DNA of 64,000 nt from Rhizobium sp. 16-449-1b. GTDB taxonomy: Bacteria; Pseudomonadota; Alphaproteobacteria; Rhizobiales; Rhizobiaceae. The stretch is taken from the NCBI RefSeq assembly GCF_017741935.1, contig NZ_JAGHMH010000007.1, positions 372,001 to 436,000 on the forward strand, in the 5' to 3' direction. Both the position numbers and the translations under genes were made by a program. The notes below the pieces were generated by a model that saw only the letters and a program-made list of their open reading frames with translations, did no database searches and was not told where the DNA came from. This document shows positions 54,358 to 63,159 of the stretch, in pieces (positions within the stretch are counted from its first letter, which is position 1; the number at the start of each line of letters is the position of its first letter).

Positions 54358-55556
54358 CAGGTGACGGGCTCCTTGGCGGCAAGTTCGCCCCCTTCGGAGC
54401 GCACCGGCCCGCCCTCGCGCACGCGCTGCAGGCCCTGCGTGACGATCAGGTCGCCATTATCGAGATTGCCCTTGACCAGCACATAGTCGGGATTGCGCTG
54501 CACGATGCTGACGCGCACCTTGTGCGACTTCTGCTCGGCCACGCGCCAGACGAAGGAGCCTTGCGAATCCCACTGCACCGATTGCGGATCGACCGCCGGA
54601 TACTGGTCGCCATCGAACCGCATGCCGACGCTGAACGACATGCCGGCGCGCAGCTCGTCGGCCGCATTGTTGATCCGCGCCCGCATCCGGAGCGTACGGC
54701 TCGCCGGATCGACGCGGTTGTCGATCGCCTCGACGGCACCCGAAAACACCTGCCCCGGCCGCGCCACCGACGTCGCCTCGACCGCCTGGCCGACCTTGAC
54801 CGTATTGGCGAAACGTTCCGGCACCCAGTAGTCGACGAGGATTTCCGTGCGATCATCGAGCGTCACGATCGGCGTCGTCGTCGAGACGTTGTCGCCGATA
54901 TTGACAGGCATGATGCCGACGATGCCGTCGATCGGCGCCAGGATGTTGCGACGGTCTAGGCTGAGCTGGGCCGCCTGCAATTGCAGCCGCGCGTTCTGCT
55001 CGGCGATCTCCTGATCGAACACATCCATGCGCGACACGCTGGACTTGATATTGTTGTAGAGGCTGGACTTCTCGACCGCCGATTTCAGCGCGACCTCGGC
55101 CTGCCCCTTGACGATCACCTGCTCCTCGCTGTCGAGCTTGGCGATGATCTGCCCCTGCTTGACCCGGTCGCCCGACTTGACGAGGATTTCGCGGATGAGA
55201 CCGCTCGCCTGCGGCGTCACCACCACCGAGCGGATCGCATCGCCCGTGCCGATCGCACCCAGCCGGTCGTTGACAACGCCAGGCACGACGGCCTGCGTGA
55301 CGACAAGCACCGCGCCATTGCGACCGCCACCGCCGCCATTGCCGCCACCCTGGCGACGATTGCCCGCCTGCTCGCCGCCTGCTGTAGGCGCCGCCGCGCG
55401 GCCTGCATTGTCAGGATCGATCGCCTTGCCGACAAGTGCTTCGGGAACGCCGGCATTGCGCAGCGTATCGCGCGCACCAGGCACAAAGACAGCCCATCCG
55501 GTAACGCCAGCGGCGATAACGACGAGACAGATCGCAAACTGCTTCCAAAATGACAT
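54357..55556 (-). CDS. RND periplasmic adaptor (membrane fusion protein)
   Basis: A 399-residue membrane-fusion protein. One N-terminal membrane anchor (FAICLVVIAAGVTGWAVFVP, 6-25) precedes an unusual Gly-rich segment (QGGGNGGGGGRNG near 70) and then the barrel-sandwich (VVTPQASGLIREILVKSGDRVKQGQIIAKLDSEEQ), the alpha-hairpin (KSAVEKSSLYNNIKSSVSRMDVFDQEIAEQNARLQLQAAQLS) and DRRNILAPIDGIVGIMPVNIGD. It connects the permease to an outer-membrane channel. First gene of the pump operon. Confidence 0.92.
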   Translation of the reverse strand: MSFWKQFAICLVVIAAGVTGWAVFVPGARDTLRNAGVPEALVGKAIDPDNAGRAAAPTAGGEQAGNRRQGGGNGGGGGRNGAVLVVTQAVVPGVVNDRLGAIGTGDAIRSVVVTPQASGLIREILVKSGDRVKQGQIIAKLDSEEQVIVKGQAEVALKSAVEKSSLYNNIKSSVSRMDVFDQEIAEQNARLQLQAAQLSLDRRNILAPIDGIVGIMPVNIGDNVSTTTPIVTLDDRTEILVDYWVPERFANTVKVGQAVEATSVARPGQVFSGAVEAIDNRVDPASRTLRMRARINNAADELRAGMSFSVGMRFDGDQYPAVDPQSVQWDSQGSFVWRVAEQKSHKVRVSIVQRNPDYVLVKGNLDNGDLIVTQGLQRVREGGPVRSEGGELAAKEPVT

Positions 55557-55909
55557 TCACGTCTCCAGAGGGACTCGAGGTTGGTCCAGGGTCGATCGAC
55601 AGAGGCGCATACGTGGCAAATCGCCGCGCAACACCGGAATTATTGTCCGTTTACGGGTCAGCGGCAAGAGAATTGCCCACCCATTACAGGATTGTAATGT
55701 CAACTGATGATGACCGGCGAATGTCGGTCTTTGCGCGCTGACGTTGCGGGCAGCGGGAACGGGCCCGCCGAACAGCAACAATGTCGGCGAAATCAGGAAA
55801 TAGTGCTTTCGTTTCTGATCATTCCGATGTTCTCTGCCGTCGCGCAATGGGCCGCAAGCGCGCCCGCCGCTCCATTCATTCAACAGCGAACGCAAAGAGG
55901 ATGACGAGC
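55557..55909. other. 353-bp gap between the RND operon and the hydrolase gene
   Basis: Holds no convincing gene. Its one clear element is the CATTACA-GGAT-TGTAATG palindrome at 55682-55699. The rest should contain the two divergent promoters. Confidence 0.5.
55682..55699. promoter_or_regulatory. Operator candidate CATTACA-GGAT-TGTAATG
   Basis: Perfect seven-base arms with a four-base spacer, 126-143 bp upstream of the RND adaptor start and about 210 bp before the hydrolase. No regulator gene is adjacent, so a distant one would be required. Confidence 0.5.
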
Positions 55910-56731
55910 ATGCCGAAGATCACCACCAGGGACGGAACGAAGATTTTCTATAAGGATTGGGGCACCGGCCAGCCGATCCTCTTCTCGCATGGCTGGCCGC
56001 TTTCGGGCGACGCCTGGGAAGCGCAGATGCTCTATTTCGGCCAGAACGGCTACCGCGTCATCGCCCATGACCGCCGCAGCCACGGCAAGTCCTCCCAGAC
56101 CTGGGACGGCAACAACATGGACCAGTACGCCGACGATCTCGCCGAACTGATCGAGCATCTCGACCTCAAGAACCTGATCATGATCGGCCACTCCACCGGC
56201 GGCGGCGAAGTCGCCCATTATCTCGGCCGCCACGGCACCAAGCGCGTCGCCAAGGTGGTGCTGGTCGGCGCCGTTCCGCCGCTGATGCTGAAAACCGACG
56301 CCAACCCCGAGGGCCTGCCGCTCAACGTCTTCGACGGCATCCGCAAGGGCACCGCGCTCGACCGCTCGCAGTTCTTCCGCGACCTCTCCATGCCCTTCTA
56401 CGGCTTCAACCGCGACGGCGCCAAGGTCAACGAGGGGCTGCGCGAAACCTTCTGGCTGATGGGCATGGCCGGCGGTATCAAGGGCGAATACGACTGCATC
56501 CACGAATTCTCCGAGGTCGACTACACCGACGACCTCCGCAAGATCGACAAGCCGACGCTCTTCATCCACGGCGACGACGACCAGATCGTCCCGATCGTCG
56601 CAGCGGCCCTGAAGTCCTCGAAGATCGTAAAGGGCGCCGTGCTCAAGGTCTACGAGGGCAGTGCCCACGGCCTCGCTCAGATCGAACCGGAACGCTTCAA
56701 CGCGGATGTGTTGGCGTTCATCAAGGGGTGA
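55910..56731 (+). CDS. Alpha/beta hydrolase (non-haem chloroperoxidase-like)
   Basis: A 273-residue alpha/beta hydrolase. Nucleophile S95 lies in [10 protein letters not shown], the acid is in [11 protein letters not shown] and the His in [10 protein letters not shown]. Strand-forming [20 protein letters not shown] and [30 protein letters not shown] fit the cofactor-free haloperoxidase/esterase branch. The start at 55910 has GAGG about 9 nt upstream; an ATG three codons earlier touches that site. It stands alone, divergent from the pump operon and followed by repeat array I. Natural substrate unknown. Confidence 0.9.
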   Translation: MPKITTRDGTKIFYKDWGTGQPILFSHGWPLSGDAWEAQMLYFGQNGYRVIAHDRRSHGKSSQTWDGNNMDQYADDLAELIEHLDLKNLIMIGHSTGGGEVAHYLGRHGTKRVAKVVLVGAVPPLMLKTDANPEGLPLNVFDGIRKGTALDRSQFFRDLSMPFYGFNRDGAKVNEGLRETFWLMGMAGGIKGEYDCIHEFSEVDYTDDLRKIDKPTLFIHGDDDQIVPIVAAALKSSKIVKGAVLKVYEGSAHGLAQIEPERFNADVLAFIKG

Positions 56732-56760
56732 TCGGCCCGCCGCGCCGTCGCGTGTTGGAC

Positions 56761-57185
56761 GCTTGAGGTTCACCCGCACCGTTGGACTCGCGGAGACGTG
56801 CTTAGATCCTCGGGACGAGCCCGAGGATGACGCCGAGCGAGAGGAAAGCGCTTCCACTTCAATAGCTTACCAGCGCCCTCCCCGCCCTCCACCGTCATCC
56901 TCGGGCTCGTCCCGAGGATCTGCTAAGCCCTCGCTTTGCTCGACGGGAGTGGACACTTGGCGCCGCACCGCGCCGTTGAACTTCGAAGTCCTGAGGTTCA
57001 TCCGCGCCGTTGAACTCGCGGAGACGTGCTTAGATCCTCGGCACAAGGCCGAGGATGACGCCGAGCGAGAGGAAAGCTATTCTACTTCAATAAGTTACAG
57101 ACGCGACCCCCATTCTCCGCCGTCATCCTCGGGCTCGTCCCGAGGATCTAACCACGGTCCCGCTTGCTCGACGTGAATGGACGCG
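56761..57185. repeat. RIME-like palindromic repeat array I (two 228-bp units)
   Basis: Two head-to-tail units, each with an ATCCTCGGG-type hairpin followed about 91 bp later by one facing the other way. Hairpin centres are 56806-56828, 56897-56919, 57034-57056 and 57125-57147; equivalent ones are 228 bp apart. Each unit starts with a GGAGACGTGCTTAG block and carries CTTGCTCGACG after the second hairpin. In the third hairpin the stem changed GGG/CCC to GGC/GCC together, so pairing was kept. This is the form of rhizobial intergenic mosaic elements. No gene lies in it. Confidence 0.85.
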
Positions 57186-57300
57186 AGGCGCCACCAGCTA
57201 CCACAACCACCACCCCACAACGACAAACATCCCGTGGACCGGGAATGAAAGCAGAACATCTTTTCTGGTCTTTCCGATCCGAATCACTACATTACGCGCC

Positions 57301-59784
57301 ATGAGCAACAGTTTCGACGATATGCCCTTCTTCGACGAGGAGCCGGGCGAAGCGCCGCGCAAGCAGCAGGCCCCCGCAGCCCCAGCCCGCGGCGCCCCGA
57401 CATCGGGAGGTCTCGCCGCCCGCGCCATGGCCGCCCGTGGCGGCGCTCGGGAGCGGCCGGATTATCTCGATGGCCTCAATCCCGAGCAGACCGAAGCCGT
57501 CGAAACGCTGGAAGGCCCGGTCCTCGTGCTCGCCGGCGCCGGCACCGGCAAGACGCGCGTGCTGACCACCCGCATCGCCCATATCCTGAACACCAACCGC
57601 GCCTTCCCCTCGCAGATCCTGGCCGTGACCTTCACCAACAAGGCCGCCCGCGAGATGAAGGAGCGTATCGCCCATCTGGTCGGCGGCGCGGTCGAGGGCA
57701 TGCCGTGGCTCGGCACTTTCCACTCGATCGGCGTCAAGCTACTCCGCCGCCACGCCGAGCTCGTCAACCTGCGCTCCGATTTCACCATTCTCGACACCGA
57801 CGACGTCGTGCGCCTCGTCAAGCAGCTGATCCAGGCCGAGGGCCTCGACGACAAGCGCTGGCCGGCCAAGCAGTTCGCCGGCATGATCGACACCTGGAAG
57901 AACAAGGGGCTGGGCCCCGCCGACATCCCCGAGGGCGACGCCCGCGCCTTCGCCAACGGCAAGGGCCGCGAACTCTACTTCGCCTACCAGCAGCGCCTCT
58001 CGACGCTGAACGCCTGCGATTTCGGCGACCTCCTGATGCATCCGATCGCGATCTTCAGGAAGACGCCCGATCTGCTCAAGGAATACCACCAGCGCTTCCG
58101 CTATATCCTCGTCGACGAGTATCAGGACACCAACACCGCGCAGTACATGTGGCTGCGCCTGCTCGCCCAGCGCCCCAAGGGCGAGCCGCAGAATGTCTGC
58201 TGCGTCGGCGACGACGACCAGTCGATCTATGGCTGGCGCGGCGCCGAAGTGGACAACATCCTGCGCTTCGAGAAGGATTTCCCCGGCGCCAAGGTGATCA
58301 AGCTCGAGCGCAACTACCGCTCGACCGCCCATATTCTGGGCGCCGCCGCGCACCTGATCACCCACAATGAAGGCCGCCTCGGCAAGACGCTATTCACCGA
58401 CCGCCGCGACCCTGATGATATCAAGGTTCAGGTCCACGCCTCCTGGGACAGTGAAGAAGAGGCCCGCGCAATCGGCGACGAGATCGAGCAGCTGCAGCGC
58501 AATCAGCACAAGCTGAACGACATCGCCATCCTCGTGCGCGCCTCCTTCCAGATGCGCGAGTTCGAAGACCGCTTCGTCACGCTTGGCCTCAACTATCGCG
58601 TCATCGGCGGCCCGCGCTTCTACGAGCGCCTCGAAATCCGCGATGCCATGGCCTATTTCCGCCTGGTCGCCCAGCCGGCCGACGACCTCGCCTTCGAGCG
58701 CATCATCAACACCCCCAAGCGCGGCCTCGGCGACACCACGGTGCGCGCGCTGCACGATTATGCCCGCGCCCGCGACATCCCGATGCTGGCGGCAGCCGCC
58801 GACATGATCGAGACCGACGAACTGAAGCCGAAGGCCCGCAAGGCGCTGTTCGACGTGATTCAATCTTTCCGCAGATGGCAGGAAAGGCTTGAAAACACAT
58901 CACATACCGAGCTTGCCGAGCAGATCCTCGAAGAGTCCGGCTACACCGACATGTGGAAGGCCGACAAGACCGCCGACGCCCCCGCCCGCCTCGACAACCT
59001 GAAGGAACTCATCCGCTCGATGGAGAGCTTCGAGTCCATGCGCGGATTCCTCGAGCACGTCTCGCTGGTCATGGACGCCGAGCAGAACGAGAACCTCGAC
59101 GCCGTCTCGATCATGACGCTGCACTCGGCCAAGGGCCTCGAATTCGAGACCGTCTTCCTGCCCGGCTGGGAAGAAGGCCTCTTCCCGCACCAGCGCTCGC
59201 TCGACGAGACCGGCCGCGCCGGCCTCGAGGAAGAGCGCCGCCTCGCCTATGTGGGGCTGACCCGTGCCAAGCGCCGCTGCCATATCTGGTTCGTCTCCAA
59301 CCGCCGCATCCACGGCCTGTGGCAATCGACCATCCCCTCGCGCTTCCTCGACGAACTGCCCGACACCCATGTCGAGGTCGCCGAAGTCGAGCAGAGCTAC
59401 GGCGGTTACGGCCGCGGCGGCTACGGCCAGTCGCGCTTCGACAAGGCCGAGCCCTTCGCCAACAGCTATTCCACCCCCGGCTGGAAACGCGCCCAGCAAA
59501 ACCGCAACGACGCCACCCGCGACAACTGGGGCTCCCGCTCCGGCCACTCGGTCGAGCGCATCGGCTACGGCGAGAGCGGCCCGAAGACCCGCACCATCGA
59601 CGGCGAACTCGTCGCCAAATCGACAGCGACCCAGCCCTCGAAATTCACCGTCGGCGACCGCGTCTTCCACATGAAGTTCGGCAACGGCAACATCAAGATG
59701 ATCGAGGGCAACAAGCTGACGATCGACTTCGACAAGGCCGGCGAGAAGCGCGTGCTCGATGGGTTTGTCGAGGCGGTCGGCTAA
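57301..59784 (+). CDS. uvrD: UvrD/PcrA-type superfamily 1 DNA helicase
   Basis: An 827-residue 3'-5' helicase for repair and replication-fork upkeep. Walker A is AGAGTGKTR (78-86), motif II VDEYQDTN, then GDDDQSIYGWRGAE, YRVIGGPRFYERLEIRDA, and motifs V and VI VSIMTLHSAKGLEFE and AYVGLTRAKRR. The N-terminal 50 residues are disordered and Pro/Ala-rich; a Tyr/Gly-rich linker (YGGYGRGGYGQSRF, near 700) leads to a C-terminal PcrA-type Tudor fold FTVGDRVFHMKFGNGNIKMI that binds RNA polymerase in relatives. It is a single gene preceded by the RIME array. Confidence 0.95.
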   Translation: MSNSFDDMPFFDEEPGEAPRKQQAPAAPARGAPTSGGLAARAMAARGGARERPDYLDGLNPEQTEAVETLEGPVLVLAGAGTGKTRVLTTRIAHILNTNRAFPSQILAVTFTNKAAREMKERIAHLVGGAVEGMPWLGTFHSIGVKLLRRHAELVNLRSDFTILDTDDVVRLVKQLIQAEGLDDKRWPAKQFAGMIDTWKNKGLGPADIPEGDARAFANGKGRELYFAYQQRLSTLNACDFGDLLMHPIAIFRKTPDLLKEYHQRFRYILVDEYQDTNTAQYMWLRLLAQRPKGEPQNVCCVGDDDQSIYGWRGAEVDNILRFEKDFPGAKVIKLERNYRSTAHILGAAAHLITHNEGRLGKTLFTDRRDPDDIKVQVHASWDSEEEARAIGDEIEQLQRNQHKLNDIAILVRASFQMREFEDRFVTLGLNYRVIGGPRFYERLEIRDAMAYFRLVAQPADDLAFERIINTPKRGLGDTTVRALHDYARARDIPMLAAAADMIETDELKPKARKALFDVIQSFRRWQERLENTSHTELAEQILEESGYTDMWKADKTADAPARLDNLKELIRSMESFESMRGFLEHVSLVMDAEQNENLDAVSIMTLHSAKGLEFETVFLPGWEEGLFPHQRSLDETGRAGLEEERRLAYVGLTRAKRRCHIWFVSNRRIHGLWQSTIPSRFLDELPDTHVEVAEVEQSYGGYGRGGYGQSRFDKAEPFANSYSTPGWKRAQQNRNDATRDNWGSRSGHSVERIGYGESGPKTRTIDGELVAKSTATQPSKFTVGDRVFHMKFGNGNIKMIEGNKLTIDFDKAGEKRVLDGFVEAVG

Positions 59785-59791
59785 GTCAAAT

Positions 59792-59819
59792 ACGGCGGCC
59801 AAAGGCCGCCGTCACCCTT
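59792..59819 (+). terminator. Terminator after uvrD
   Basis: ACGGCGGCC (59792-59800) and GGCCGCCGT (59804-59812) pair perfectly around AAA, followed by a short T-run (CACCCTTT). Confidence 0.7.
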
Positions 59820-59899
59820 TCGTGACTTCGCATATAGGCCCACCTCCCGCATACTCCCCGCGCCCGCACCATAATCACGGGCCTAAATAGGAGGATGCC

Positions 59900-60001
59900 A
59901 TGAAACGCTACTCGCTATCCCTGATCGCAATGTCCCTTGCACTGGCCATCGTCGGCAACCCGGCGATCGCGCTCGCTTGCAACAAGATCGTCGGGACGTG
60001 A
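59900..60001 (+). CDS. 33-residue exported peptide
   Basis: A 33-codon frame with a strong ribosome-binding site (AGGAGGA, 4-10 nt before the ATG). The product is almost wholly a signal sequence: MKRYSLSLIAMSLALAIVG then NPAIALACNKIVGT, leaving about seven residues with one Cys after the cleavage site. Similar tiny signal-peptide genes occur in many rhizobia but this one I do not recognise. It could be secreted, a lipid-anchored fragment (the ALAC site is only a poor lipobox), or a membrane-toxin-like peptide. Confidence 0.55.
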   Translation: MKRYSLSLIAMSLALAIVGNPAIALACNKIVGT

Positions 60002-60055
60002 TCAGCTGAATGAATAGGGTGAGCGGGTGAAAGCCCGCTCATCACCTTTATCCCC

Positions 60056-60403
60056 TCACCCCAAGATCGGCATCGACCCCAGCCCCAATATGTCATTGAG
60101 CAGCGCGAGCCCGATCCCCGCCGCCACGATCGTGAGGCCGATCAGAAACAGCCGCCGCGAGCGGTCGTATTTGGCGGCGATCAGCGAATCCCGCGCAAGC
60201 AGATCGGCGAAGACCTTCACTTGCAGGCCGATACCGACGACAAGCAGCAGCATCGGCAGGATGTCGATCGAGCTCCAGTCGTTCGGGTTGGAGACCCAGC
60301 GGCTGATGAAGGTGAGGCAGAAGCCCAGGATGATGCCGGCGGCGGTCAGCGAGCCGTTGCGGAAGGTGGCGTCGATCTTCTCTTCCGGATCCGGCTCGGG
60401 CAT
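60056..60403 (-). CDS. Putative membrane protein of unknown family
   Basis: A 115-residue protein with three hydrophobic stretches: GSLTAAGIILGFCLTFISRW (18-37), IDILPMLLLVVGIGLQVKVF (46-65) and LFLIGLTIVAAGIGLALLND (85-104). The N-terminus is acidic and the loop before the last helix is basic (RSRR), fitting an inner-membrane protein. I do not recognise the family. It is convergent with the exported-peptide gene (about 55-bp gap) and divergent from the siderophore-interacting gene. Confidence 0.7.
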   Translation of the reverse strand: MPEPDPEEKIDATFRNGSLTAAGIILGFCLTFISRWVSNPNDWSSIDILPMLLLVVGIGLQVKVFADLLARDSLIAAKYDRSRRLFLIGLTIVAAGIGLALLNDILGLGSMPILG

Positions 60404-60692
60404 GGCTCTGGCTTTCGGTTGAACATCTGTCTTAAAGCAAGGCAGAAATCGCGCGAAACGGCAAGAGCGGCCGAAGATTACAAAAGCTTCACCAAAAAAT
60501 CATGTTTTAATCTTGCCAGTCCTCTCGGCCCCGGCTAGGTAAGAAACACATCTGCCGCATCCGCTCCTTGAGAGCGGCGCCGCACGTAAGCGTTAACGTC
60601 AACCAACGCGCTGATCGAACCCGAAGCCGGGGTGCGAGCGGCGCGGCGTGCCTGCGTCATGAGCGCCCCGGTTCTCTAAAAAGGAACCAAAG
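60404..60692. other. 289-bp gap before the SIP gene; GC-rich leader with a hairpin at the ribosome site
   Basis: No gene seen. The last 20 bp include GGTTC (60670-60674) and GAACC (60684-60688), which pair and would put the AAGG ribosome-binding site in the stem and loop. The GC-rich part 60570-60660 has several short inverted repeats. No TGA-N9-TCA RirA-type box is evident. Confidence 0.4.
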
Positions 60693-61529
60693 ATGACGGC
60701 CAACACCACGCCATCCCCCACCGAAAAGCGCCATCTGATCGAACGCGTCCGCCACGAGCTCAAGCGCCGCGTGCTCACCGTCCGCCGCGTCGAATATGTC
60801 ACGCCGCAAATGCTGCGCGTCACGCTCGAGGGTGCCGATCTCGAAGGCTTTGTCAGCCTCGGCCATGACGACCATGTCAAGATCCTCGTGCCCCGCCCCG
60901 GCGAGGAACCGGCTTTTCCGGAGATGGGCCCCGAGGGCAAGCTGCTGATCGACCCGGAAAACCGCCCGTCGCTTCGCGACTATACGCCCCGCCGCTATGA
61001 TCCCGTGGCCGGAGAACTCGACATCGACTTCGCGCTGCACGAGGCCGGCCCCGCCACCGAATGGGCGCTCAATGCCAAGCCCGGCGACAGGCTCGGCCTG
61101 GGCGGCCCGCGCGGCTCCTTCGTCGTTTCCACCGACTTCGACTGGTACCTGCTGGTCGGCGACGAAACCGCGCTCCCCGCCATCGGCCGCCGCCTCGAGG
61201 AGCTGCCCGAAGGCGCCAAGGCGATCGTCGTCGCCGAAGTCGCCAGCCCCGAGGAAGAACAGACCTTTGCCAGCAAGGCCGAGCTCTCCGTCACCTGGCT
61301 GCATCGCGGCGCGCAGCCGGCGGGCACCACGCATGATCTCGAACAGGTGCTGCGCGATATCATGCTGCCCGAAGGCGACGGCTATGTCTGGATCGCCTGC
61401 GAAACCGTTCTCGCCAAGCGCCTGCGTGTCGTCATGGTCGAGGAGCGCGGCCATCCCAAGCCCTGGATCAAGGCCGCTGGCTACTGGAAGCGCGGCCAGG
61501 CCGACTTCCACGAGACGCATGGGGATTGA
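60693..61529 (+). CDS. Siderophore-interacting protein (FAD-dependent ferric-siderophore reductase)
   Basis: A 278-residue flavin reductase. The FAD domain has VEYVTPQMLRVTLEGADLEG and RDYTPRRYDPVAGELDIDFA with the RxYT flavin motif, then GDRLGLGGPRGSFVV; the C-terminal NAD(P)H domain has WYLLVGDETALPAIGRRLEE and VWIACET. It frees iron from internalised siderophores by reduction (ViuB/SIP family). No transporter or biosynthesis gene is adjacent. AAGGAACC 5-12 nt upstream is the start signal, possibly masked by a hairpin. Repeat array II follows. Confidence 0.93.
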   Translation: MTANTTPSPTEKRHLIERVRHELKRRVLTVRRVEYVTPQMLRVTLEGADLEGFVSLGHDDHVKILVPRPGEEPAFPEMGPEGKLLIDPENRPSLRDYTPRRYDPVAGELDIDFALHEAGPATEWALNAKPGDRLGLGGPRGSFVVSTDFDWYLLVGDETALPAIGRRLEELPEGAKAIVVAEVASPEEEQTFASKAELSVTWLHRGAQPAGTTHDLEQVLRDIMLPEGDGYVWIACETVLAKRLRVVMVEERGHPKPWIKAAGYWKRGQADFHETHGD

Positions 61530-61599
61530 CGCGCGGCGTGATGCCGACGGAGATGGACACGGGGAAAGGCGGCGCTACGGGTGTTTGCGGCCGTCGAGT

Positions 61600-62200
61600 T
61601 AGAGCCGCACCGTTGCATTCTCGGCGACGTGCTTAGATCCTCGGGACGAGCCCGAGGATGACGTCGTGGATGAGTTTTTCGCTGCGGGAACAATCGGTTG
61701 ACGGCAACCACTATCCAGTGCGTCGCGAGCGGCCGCCCCACTCTCGGCGTCATACTCGGGCTCGTCCCGAGTATCTGCTAAGCATGCCACTTGCTCGACG
61801 GGAATGGACAAGAAGAAAGACAGCGCTGCGGGTGTTCGCGGACACCGAGCCAACGCCGCACCGTTGCACTCTCGGCGACGTGCTTAGATCCTCGGCACCT
61901 TGGCCGAGGATGACGTCGCGAATGAGGTTTTCGCTGCGGAAACAAATAGTTGCACGCCATCGCCCGATGCCGGGCACCGCCGGCACTCCACTCTCGGCGT
62001 CATACTCGGGCTCGTCCCGAGTATCTACCAAGCATCCCACTTGCTCGACGGGAATGGACACGAGGAAAGACAGCGCTGCGGGTATTTGCAGCCGTCCAGC
62101 CACAGCCGCACCGTTGCACTCTCGGCGACGTGCTCAGATCCTCGGCACCTTGGCCGAGGATGACGCCGCGCGTGGGGTTTTCGCTGCGGAAACAATCGGC
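61600..62200. repeat. RIME-like palindromic repeat array II (2.5 units of 250 bp)
   Basis: Five hairpins: 61637-61659, 61752-61774, 61888-61911, 62002-62024 and 62138-62161, with equivalents 250 or 251 bp apart. The reverse-oriented hairpins read ATACTCGGG/CCCGAGTAT where array I has ATCCTCGGG/CCCGAGGAT: both arms changed together. Others have GGC/GCC in place of GGG/CCC. Each unit contains CTCGGCGACGTGCT and ACTTGCTCGACGGGAATGGAC blocks. It is related to array I, 4.6 kb away. No gene is present; open frames inside are products of the repeats. Confidence 0.87.
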
Positions 62201-62391
62201 TGCCGATTGCCCGCCCCGAATCGCCCACACACATAGGGTAAACGAAATCTTAATCCCGCCCCTTGACCTCGGTCAATCGGCTGAAATTCATCACAACATT
62301 CCCCTTTTGACGCCGCCGGCAAATCACCTTAGCCCGTCCCTGTTCGTCCATGAAGGACGGCTTTCACGATGGACTCGCAAAGGAGATTCAA

Positions 62392-62898
62392 GTGACCAGT
62401 GTTTCCTCCCTGGGCGGCAACGGCTCCCAGTATATTTCCAGCCTCGACAAGAACGGCGACGGCATCATCTCCGCCGATGAACTGGCCGCCGCCAACACCA
62501 CCAGCAGCACGACCGCGACAACGACGACCAAGGCCTCGACGGCAAACAGCACCGCCGACAGCGCCAGCGTTACCCAGAAGATCGCAGCCGATATCCTCTC
62601 CTTGATGCTGCAGCTACAGCAGTCGAGCGAGAGCGACGACGGATCGAGCGACGACGGCAGCCTCTCCGGCAACAGCCCGAAGGGCATTCTGGCGCTGATG
62701 GACAGCAACAACGACGGCAAGCTGACGACCAGCGAAGTTCTTTCCGCCGATCCGTCGAAGATCGCCGAGAGCGCCGGCGCCGGCGACAACACCGCCGTCA
62801 CGCAGGTCCTCACCGACATGCAGACCGCGATCCGCGCCTACCAGACCACCTACGGCTCCTCGCTCGCCTCCGATACCGACAACACGCAGACTGCGTGA
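62392..62898 (+). CDS. Two-EF-hand calcium-binding protein
   Basis: A 168-residue protein starting from GTG with AAAGGAG 6-12 nt upstream, rather than the earlier ATG with no such site. Two EF-hand loops are visible: D19-K-N-G-D-G-I-I-S-A-D-E30 and D104-S-N-N-D-G-K-L-T-T-S-E115, each with ligands at positions 1, 3, 5 and 12. Between them lies a Thr/Ser/Ala-rich disordered linker and a short helix (KIAADILSLMLQLQQ). No signal peptide. Proteins of this shape are frequent in rhizobia; their role is unknown. Confidence 0.82.
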   Translation: MTSVSSLGGNGSQYISSLDKNGDGIISADELAAANTTSSTTATTTTKASTANSTADSASVTQKIAADILSLMLQLQQSSESDDGSSDDGSLSGNSPKGILALMDSNNDGKLTTSEVLSADPSKIAESAGAGDNTAVTQVLTDMQTAIRAYQTTYGSSLASDTDNTQTA

Positions 62899-63159
62899 TT
62901 GAGCAGACTTCTGACCTACAAGACCGCCTGATTGGCGCGCAACACGGCTCCGCCGGGGGAGCCGAAACAGCCTGTCCTTTCGATACCGCCCGCCGTGTAT
63001 GGGCAAGCGGATCCAGCCTCATCAAGGACTTGACCGCAGCACACGCGCCGATGGCGCAATGTCGCAGGTGGCCCGAAACAGGGTCCACGACCGTTGCAAC
63101 GACAGCCAAAAACCCGCAAAACCGAACTTCGACGGTAAGAACGAAGGACATGGCATTTC
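62899..63159. other. 261-bp gap upstream of the antiporter gene
   Basis: No gene, repeat or strong hairpin recognised. Confidence 0.4.

Noticed and set aside
52309..54486. A 725-codon plus-strand frame across the RND gene
   Set aside because: Opposite-strand shadow of the RND permease; the product is low-complexity His/Arg-rich without any domain.
56761..57185. CRISPR reading of the palindromic arrays
   Set aside because: Units are 228-250 bp with alternating hairpin orientation and no unique equal-length spacers; no cas gene is present.
60404..60692. Iron-responsive operator (TGA-N9-TCA RirA box or Fur box) before the siderophore-interacting gene
   Set aside because: I read the region on both strands and found no good match, so I do not claim iron regulation.
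61599..62236. Several overlapping frames in array II, with repeated LVPSIYQAS-like peptides
   Set aside because: The repeated peptides come from the repeated DNA hairpins in different frames and are not a protein family.
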